Below are positions 1 through 4,363 of a DNA stretch of 7,458 bases, piece after piece. The stretch is from Thermodesulfovibrionales bacterium. Its GTDB lineage: Bacteria > Nitrospirota > Thermodesulfovibrionia > Thermodesulfovibrionales > UBA1546. The notes below the pieces were generated by a model. That model was not told the origin of the DNA and made no database searches. It saw only the letters and a program-made list of their open reading frames with translations. A program made the translations under genes and the position numbers. Each line of letters opens with the position of its first letter. The first letter of the stretch is position 1. The stretch is taken from assembly GCA_030018605.1 (NCBI GenBank), contig JASEHP010000075.1, forward strand, positions 1 to 7,458, written 5' to 3'.

Positions 1-56
1 CTTAAACCGGACAGTTTATGTGCTACAGATACGGACAGTTTATGTGTTCTCTACAG
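1..56. mobile_element. Probable terminal repeats of a transposable element (element lies left of window)
   Basis: The 15-bp sequence CGGACAGTTTATGTG occurs twice, at 8-22 and 32-46, with a period of exactly 24 bp. CTACAG follows each copy, at 23-28 and 51-56. Read on the minus strand the motif ends in TGTCC and the outer edge begins TGTA (complement of TACA at 52-55), which is a plausible transposon terminus. The right edge of the window shows the same layout in inverted orientation with a different repeat body. Multiple short terminal repeats occur in IS21-like and some other DDE-transposase elements. No transposase is visible here, so the family is not assigned. I infer that the element body lies to the left. 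Confidence 0.5.
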
Positions 57-71
57 TCAGGTTTATATTAA

Positions 72-100
72 TTTACAAACTAATAGAAATCATATATATT
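72..100 (+). promoter_or_regulatory. Candidate sigma70-type promoter for the TPR gene
   Basis: TTTACA at 72-77 (5 of 6 to the -35 consensus) is followed after exactly 17 bp by TATATT at 95-100 (5 of 6 to the -10 consensus). Transcription would start near 107, about 22 nt before the ATG at 130. It lies just inside the element-like repeats, so it could be native or formed by the junction. It is a sequence match only, in an AT-rich stretch where chance matches are common. Confidence 0.4.
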
Positions 101-109
101 TAAAATAGA

Positions 110-123
110 CCCGAAGTCGGGAG
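110..123 (+). promoter_or_regulatory. Ribosome binding site with small overlapping hairpin
   Basis: GGAG at 120-123 lies 6 nt before the ATG at 130, which supports that start. The preceding bases form the small palindrome CCCGAAGTCGGG (110-121), so the first bases of the Shine-Dalgarno sequence could pair with the CCC at 110-112. The stem is only 4-5 bp, and a regulatory role is speculative. Confidence 0.45.
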
Positions 124-129
124 AAAGAT

Positions 130-1161
130 ATGGAAAAAATTGTAATTGTCTTGGTTCTTTTGCTTTCTTTTGCAGAGGCAAGCGCTCAGGAAAAAAGGAT
201 TGCTGTTTTGCCTTTTAAAAACCTGATGCAAAAACAGGATCTTAACTGGTTGTCTGAAGCGATTCCCGAAACAATTACAGCAAAATTAGGTAGCATAAGG
301 GGAGTATCGCTTATTGAGCGGGCTCAACTGGATAAGGCGTTTCAAGAAATGGGATTGCAAAAAGCTGGAGTGGTGGATGAGAGCACAGCTGTTAAAGCAG
401 GTAAAATAGCCGGCGTTGATATAGTTGTCATAGGAGCATTTCAGGTTGTGGGAGATGAGGTCCGCATCACTGCACGTTTCGTAGAGGTGCAGACAGGAAA
501 AGTACTAAGCACTGCTGATGAAAGGAAGTCATTTCGCGAAATGTATGCGCTGCAGGATGCAGTAGCCTTTTCACTCGCAGAGTCTCTGCAAAAAGCCCTT
601 AAGATTGTTGCTACCGGCGCAGAGTCAGAAGATGTTAAAAAGGAAAAACCTACGGTCGCAAGTTTGCCGCCCGGCAAAGCTTCTGATTATTATTCAAAAG
701 GCTACGATTACAAATGGAACAAGAAAGACCCGGATAAGGCAATAGAATATTATCAGAAAGCTGTGAGCATTGATCCTAAAACCGAGAATGCTTTGTTTGA
801 GCTGGGCTATGCTTATAACGAAAAAGGAGAATATCAAAAAGCCATAGGATATTACAGCAAGGTTGTGGCTCTGAATCCCATGGCAAAAGACGCTTTTAAT
901 AACATCGGGCTGGCATACTCAAGGTTGAATGACCATCAGAATGCAGAGAAGTGGTATAAAAAGTCGCTTGATATAGATCCAAACTATACCCTTGCACTCA
1001 ACGGCATAGGGCTTGTCGCGTGGAAAGCTAAAAAATACAAAGAGGCGGAGGTGTGGTATAAGAAAGCCATTCAGAGCGACCCGAAATATTATATGGCTTA
1101 CTACAACATGGGAATCCTCTATGAGGATACGAAACAGTATGCAGAAAGCAAGGATTATTAG
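130..1161 (+). CDS. Secreted CsgG/TolB-like domain plus TPR protein, cut short by an in-frame TAG
   Basis: The predicted 343-residue product begins with a signal peptide: a short basic start, a hydrophobic run at about residues 4-14 and an ASA|Q-type cleavage site near residue 19. Residues 22 to about 150 (RIAVLPFKNL, LSEAIPETI, LIERAQLDKAFQEMG, GVDIVVIGAFQ, ARFVEVQTGKVL) match the alpha/beta domain shared by CsgG, FlgO and TolB-N-like envelope proteins. From about residue 183 there are tandem tetratricopeptide units of 34 residues with the pattern A-x-x-YY-x-K-x-x-x-I-x-P. The protein is probably periplasmic or outer-membrane-associated and acts as a protein-interaction scaffold; the partner is unknown. 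The frame ends at TAG 1159-1161 in the middle of the fifth TPR unit. The same frame continues open to 1758 with five more units, so the full-length gene would encode about 542 residues. The start is supported by GGAG six bases upstream. Confidence 0.85.
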   Translation: MEKIVIVLVLLLSFAEASAQEKRIAVLPFKNLMQKQDLNWLSEAIPETITAKLGSIRGVSLIERAQLDKAFQEMGLQKAGVVDESTAVKAGKIAGVDIVVIGAFQVVGDEVRITARFVEVQTGKVLSTADERKSFREMYALQDAVAFSLAESLQKALKIVATGAESEDVKKEKPTVASLPPGKASDYYSKGYDYKWNKKDPDKAIEYYQKAVSIDPKTENALFELGYAYNEKGEYQKAIGYYSKVVALNPMAKDAFNNIGLAYSRLNDHQNAEKWYKKSLDIDPNYTLALNGIGLVAWKAKKYKEAEVWYKKAIQSDPKYYMAYYNMGILYEDTKQYAESKDY

Positions 1162-1758
1162 AAGAAGACCATAGAGATTAATCCAGGTTATGTAAATGCA
1201 ATGATTAATATGGGCATTATCCTTGAGACAAAAGACAAGAATTTTTCAGAGGCAGAGCACTGGTACAACAAAGCAAGCGCAGTTAATCCCGACAATCATA
1301 TGGTTTATTACAACATGGGGTTTCTTTACAGCAATAAAGAGTTCAACAAATATGATATTGACAAGGCGATAGGTTATTATCAGAAAGTTGTTACATTGAA
1401 ACCAGACCATGATCTTTCGTATTTCTATATGGGAAATCTTTATACCAACAAGAAAGACTATCCGAAGGCGATAAGCGCTTTTGAAAAGGCAATCCAGCTT
1501 TACGGCAAGGACCCTGCTTACTATAACAATCTCGGGCTGGTATATGAATTCCAGAAAGAATATGCGAAGGCAGAAGGTTATTACCGAAAATCAATAGAGA
1601 TTGACGCCTCATACGGCGCTGCATGGGAGAGCCTTGGCTATGCCTTGTATTACCAGCATAAAGACAACGAAGCCATAGAAGCGTGGAAAAAGGCTTCTTC
1701 CCTCGGGAAGACCGGGGCAAAAGAAGCCCTTAAAAAATATTTCAATATCACTTATTAA
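1162..1758 (+). pseudogene. C-terminal TPR half of the interrupted gene
   Basis: This continues the frame that began at 130, directly after the TAG at 1159-1161. It completes TPR unit 5 (KKTIEINPG after the stop) and adds units 6-10, ending in KKYFNITY and TAA at 1756-1758. The first ATG after the stop is at 1201 and would give 185 residues. It falls inside a TPR helix, has no recognisable ribosome binding site and no signal peptide, so independent translation is unlikely. Unit 7 is longer than 34 residues (YSNKEFNKYDIDKAIGYY), and unit 8 has AF where the others have YY or WY. The segment is either a dead remnant of a nonsense mutation, a consequence of a sequencing error, or the product of stop-codon readthrough. 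The aminotransferase gene follows after 44 bp and could share its transcript. Confidence 0.8.
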
Positions 1759-1789
1759 AGCCTGCTTATCTTGAACGGCAAAACTGAAT

Positions 1790-1794
1790 GGAGG
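1790..1794 (+). promoter_or_regulatory. Shine-Dalgarno site deciding the aminotransferase start
   Basis: GGAGG at 1790-1794 lies 8 nt before the ATG at 1803. This favours 1803 over the in-frame ATG at 1788, which overlaps the Shine-Dalgarno site itself and has no such site upstream. Confidence 0.75.
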
Positions 1795-1802
1795 GTTTGC
1801 GC

Positions 1803-2993
1803 ATGCTTTCTGAAAGGGCAAAAAATATAAAACCATCACCGACACTTGCGATTGATGCAAAGGCAAAAGCAATGAAGGCAGCAGGGGCTGATGTCGTGAA
1901 TTTCGGGGTAGGCGAGCCTGATTTTGACACTCCTGAAAATATAAAAGAGGCTGCCATAAAGGCGATAAAGGATGGTTTTACAAAATACACTCCTGTCGGA
2001 GGCATTGACCCCCTTAAAGACGCAATCATACAAAAATTCAGGAAAGACAACGGACTTGAATACTCACGCGAAGAGGTGATTGTTTCGTGCGGCGCAAAGC
2101 ACAGCCTCTATAATATCGCACAGGCGCTTTACGGAAATGGCGATGAGGTTATAATACCGTCTCCTTACTGGGTTTCTTATCCTGATCAGGTGATTTTAAA
2201 TGATGCCGCACCTGTTTTTGTGAAGACCTACGAGAAAGATAAATTCATGCTCAAAGCAGACGCGCTTAAATCTCATATAACAAAAAAGACAAAGGCAATC
2301 ATACTTAATTCTCCTTCAAATCCTACAGGACTTACCTATGACAGAAAGACACTTGAAGACATAGCAGCCATTGTATTGGAGCATAACCTCTATGTGATTT
2401 CTGATGAGATATATGAGAAGCTTACCTATGACGGATTTGCGCATACAAGCATCGCATCGCTCGGAAACGAGATAAAAAACAGAACCCTTATTGTGAACGG
2501 GCTTTCAAAGGCGTATGCGATGACAGGATGGAGGATTGGTTATACAGCAGGCCCTAAAGATATAATCAAGGCGATGACTAATATACAGAGCCAGTCAACG
2601 TCAAACCCCACATCAATTGCGCAGAAGGCGGCTGTTGAGGCATTAACAGGCCCGCAGGGTTTTATAAAGACAATGCTTGCTGAATTTGACAAGCGAAGGA
2701 AATATCTTGTGTCTGAACTTAATGCAATCCAGGGCATGAGCTGCCTTACTCCTACAGGCGCTTTTTACGCATTCCCCAACACATCAAAATTGTACGGCAG
2801 GCAGGCTGACGGGAAAAAAATCTCTTCGTCATCTGACCTTGCGCTCCATCTTCTTGAAAAGGCAAATGTTGCCCTTGTGCCGGGCGACGCATTCGGAGAT
2901 GACAATCACATAAGGCTTTCTTATGCGACTTCTATGGAAAATCTTGAGAAAGGGGTAAAGAGAATAAGAGAGGCTGTAATCGGATTGAAATAG
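1803..2993 (+). CDS. aspC: Class I pyridoxal-phosphate aminotransferase, aspartate aminotransferase subgroup 1b
   Basis: This 396-residue enzyme is of normal family length. It would transfer the amino group between aspartate and 2-oxoglutarate in the cytoplasm. Fold type I landmarks are all visible. VNFGVGEPDFDTP lies near the N-terminus, NPTG has the cofactor-contacting Asn173, and SDEIYE carries Asp201 (pyridine nitrogen) and Tyr204. SKAYAMTGWR holds the Schiff-base Lys236, and HIRLSYATS holds the carboxylate-binding Arg371. The N-terminal LSERAKNIKPSPTLAI segment and KYTPVGG are typical of the 1b group (Thermus-type AspC), some of whose members also transaminate prephenate, so substrate range cannot be fixed from sequence. 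The start at 1803 is chosen over 1788 because GGAGG lies 8 nt upstream. It is intact and 44 bp downstream of the TPR gene, perhaps on the same transcript. No hairpin terminator is evident after the TAG. Confidence 0.93.
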   Translation: MLSERAKNIKPSPTLAIDAKAKAMKAAGADVVNFGVGEPDFDTPENIKEAAIKAIKDGFTKYTPVGGIDPLKDAIIQKFRKDNGLEYSREEVIVSCGAKHSLYNIAQALYGNGDEVIIPSPYWVSYPDQVILNDAAPVFVKTYEKDKFMLKADALKSHITKKTKAIILNSPSNPTGLTYDRKTLEDIAAIVLEHNLYVISDEIYEKLTYDGFAHTSIASLGNEIKNRTLIVNGLSKAYAMTGWRIGYTAGPKDIIKAMTNIQSQSTSNPTSIAQKAAVEALTGPQGFIKTMLAEFDKRRKYLVSELNAIQGMSCLTPTGAFYAFPNTSKLYGRQADGKKISSSSDLALHLLEKANVALVPGDAFGDDNHIRLSYATSMENLEKGVKRIREAVIGLK

Positions 2994-3051
2994 AAGTCAT
3001 ATCAATATCCTGCGTTTTCTGTCTCCTGTTGAACAATCCAGCGTGATAATG

Positions 3052-3080
3052 TTACCTTAAAACAACTTTTATTTTATAAG
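3052..3080 (+). promoter_or_regulatory. Weak candidate promoter before the DUF151 gene
   Basis: TATAAG at 3075-3080 (5 of 6 to the -10 consensus) lies 17 bp after TTACCT at 3052-3057, which matches the -35 consensus at only 3 of 6 positions. It would give a very short leader before the ATG at 3092. The 98-bp gap after the aminotransferase makes a separate promoter reasonable, but the support is thin. Confidence 0.2.
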
Positions 3081-3091
3081 GTTTAATAATT

Positions 3092-3544
3092 ATGCTTGTC
3101 CGCATGACAGTTGAAGGTTTATTGTTTGACCCGCGCAGCAGTATGTATATCCTGCTTCTGAAGAATGCTGAGGGGACAGCCACCCTGCCTATATGGATCG
3201 GAAAACCGGAGGCAGATTCCATTGCGCTTGCGCTCGGAAAGGTTGTAACGCCAAGGCCTTTGACCCACGACCTTATTAAAAACATGGCGCACAGTCTTAA
3301 GATGAAAATTACGGGGGTTGCGGTTACCGAAATACTTGACAATACTTATTACGCCCTCATCTATCTCAATGACGGCAAGGACGAGACATCAATAGATTCA
3401 AGGCCCAGCGATGCAATCGCAGTTGCCCTGAGAGTTAATGCTCCTATTTTTGTTGAAGAAAACATCCTTGAAAAGAGAACCAAGGATGAGCTTGATGAAT
3501 GGCTTAAAAATCTTAAGCCCGAGGATTTCGGAAATGTGATGTAG
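3092..3544 (+). CDS. DUF151 / bifunctional nuclease family protein
   Basis: This 150-residue cytoplasmic protein spans the whole DUF151 (BFN) domain. Recognisable family segments are MLVRMTVEGLLFDP at the start, the LPIWIGKPEADSIALAL block at about residues 31-47, the RPLTHDLI block at about 55-62, and SRPSDAIAVALRVNAPIFVEE at about 103-123. A short charged tail, DELDEWLKNLKPEDFG, follows. Plant members have reported DNase and RNase activity, while the bacterial role is unsettled, so nuclease activity here is inference from family. The start at 3092 fits the usual MLV-x-M opening. Only a weak AAGG (3078-3081) precedes it, 10 nt upstream, and an in-frame ATG at 3104 is a less likely alternative. 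It sits directly before recO in the same direction, 81 bp apart, consistent with but not proof of a link to nucleic-acid metabolism. Confidence 0.9.
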   Translation: MLVRMTVEGLLFDPRSSMYILLLKNAEGTATLPIWIGKPEADSIALALGKVVTPRPLTHDLIKNMAHSLKMKITGVAVTEILDNTYYALIYLNDGKDETSIDSRPSDAIAVALRVNAPIFVEENILEKRTKDELDEWLKNLKPEDFGNVM

Positions 3545-3620
3545 CGTTATAGCGATGTGTGTTATAGCGTTATAGAGTTAAAAGAATCGCTAAAACGCTC
3601 AACGCAATAACGCCATAACG
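3544..3620. repeat. Nested inverted repeats in the spacer before recO
   Basis: The spacer is built from variants of one 10-mer. CGTTATAGCG-like words occur in the first half (3545-3554, 3561-3575), and their near-complements CGCTAAAACG, CGCAATAACG and CGCCATAACG occur in the second half (3588-3597, 3603-3612, 3611-3620). Two alternative stems are possible. One pairs 3561-3573 with 3607-3619 (12 of 13 bp). The other pairs 3566-3575 with 3590-3599 (9 of 10 bp, 14-nt loop). There is no T-run after either stem, so a standard intrinsic terminator is not evident. Confidence 0.6.
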
Positions 3621-3625
3621 TTTGT

Positions 3626-4354
3626 ATGCTGAAGAGAACTGAAGGCATTGTCCTAAAAACCATCCCTTTCGGAGAAGCAGACCTCATAGTAACATATCTA
3701 ACTTATGATTTCGGCATTATAAAGGCGTTTGCCAAAAGCCCGCGAAAGATAAAGAGCAGGTTCGGAAGCAGCCTTGAGCCCCTTACATACTCAAAGATAT
3801 CATTCTGGGGAAAGGAAGATGCAAACCTTCCGAGACTGACACAGTCAGATATAATCCTACCGTTTAAGTTTATAAGAGAGAGTCTGGATTGTTTTTTGAA
3901 AGTCTCTGAGATAATAGAGCTTACCATAAATCTGCTTCCGGAGCATGAAGCAAATAAAAAAATATTTAAGCTTCTTCTGGATATACTGAGCACAATGGAA
4001 AAGGACTGCGATGCGCTGCTTACTGTAATGCTCTATAAAGTAAAATTTCTTGACCTTGCGGGTTATGCTCCGAGGCTTAACGGCTGCGCAAGGTGCGGAA
4101 AGTCCGGATTCAGCTTCTATGTCTCACACGGAGCCATACTCTGCGGGGATTGCGCCACAGGCATTGATTCACACGTGAAACTTTCTCAGGGGTCTATTAA
4201 GCTTTATGAAAGCCTGCGAAAATGGGACGGTTCCCTGGCAGAAAGGATAAAACCGTCAGGAAATCTCTTTGCAGAGCTTTCGGGCATGATAAACGACCAT
4301 ATAAGATACACCCTCTCAAAACCGCTCAGGTCAGCGGCGTTTTATAAGGCATAG
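3626..4354 (+). CDS. recO: DNA repair protein RecO
   Basis: RecO binds single-stranded DNA and, with RecR (and RecF), loads RecA onto SSB-coated DNA in gap repair. The 242-residue product has the family's normal length and order. It begins with an N-terminal OB fold starting MLKRTEGIVLKTIPFGEADLIVTYLT with the FAKSPRKIKSRFGSSLEPL block at about residues 35-53. A helical middle follows, and then a zinc finger with Cys154-x-x-Cys157 and Cys173-x-x-Cys176, which not all RecO proteins have. It ends in the helical tail YTLSKPLRSAAFYK. The start fits family alignments from memory, but no Shine-Dalgarno sequence is visible because the spacer upstream is filled with inverted repeats. The gene runs convergently into the addA-like gene with 9 bp between stops, placing two recombination-repair functions tail to tail. 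Confidence 0.95.
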   Translation: MLKRTEGIVLKTIPFGEADLIVTYLTYDFGIIKAFAKSPRKIKSRFGSSLEPLTYSKISFWGKEDANLPRLTQSDIILPFKFIRESLDCFLKVSEIIELTINLLPEHEANKKIFKLLLDILSTMEKDCDALLTVMLYKVKFLDLAGYAPRLNGCARCGKSGFSFYVSHGAILCGDCATGIDSHVKLSQGSIKLYESLRKWDGSLAERIKPSGNLFAELSGMINDHIRYTLSKPLRSAAFYKA

Positions 4355-4363
4355 CTGACATTT

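Noticed and set aside
1..56. CRISPR array from the 24-bp-period repeats
   Set aside because: There are only two repeat units at each edge, spacers are far too short (about 6-10 bp), and there are no cas genes. The layout fits transposon ends better.
1201..1758. Independent TPR gene starting at ATG 1201
   Set aside because: It has no ribosome binding site or signal peptide, begins inside a TPR helix, and is in the same frame as the upstream gene across one TAG.
1788..1802. Aminotransferase start at ATG 1788
   Set aside because: It overlaps the GGAGG that ideally serves ATG 1803, and the five extra residues are not part of the usual family N-terminus.
1391..2050. Minus-strand ORFs across the TPR and aminotransferase genes
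   Set aside because: They are antisense to well-supported genes and encode no coherent domain.
3545..3625. Intrinsic terminator for the DUF151 gene
   Set aside because: Stems are AT-rich and imperfect, and no T-run follows them.
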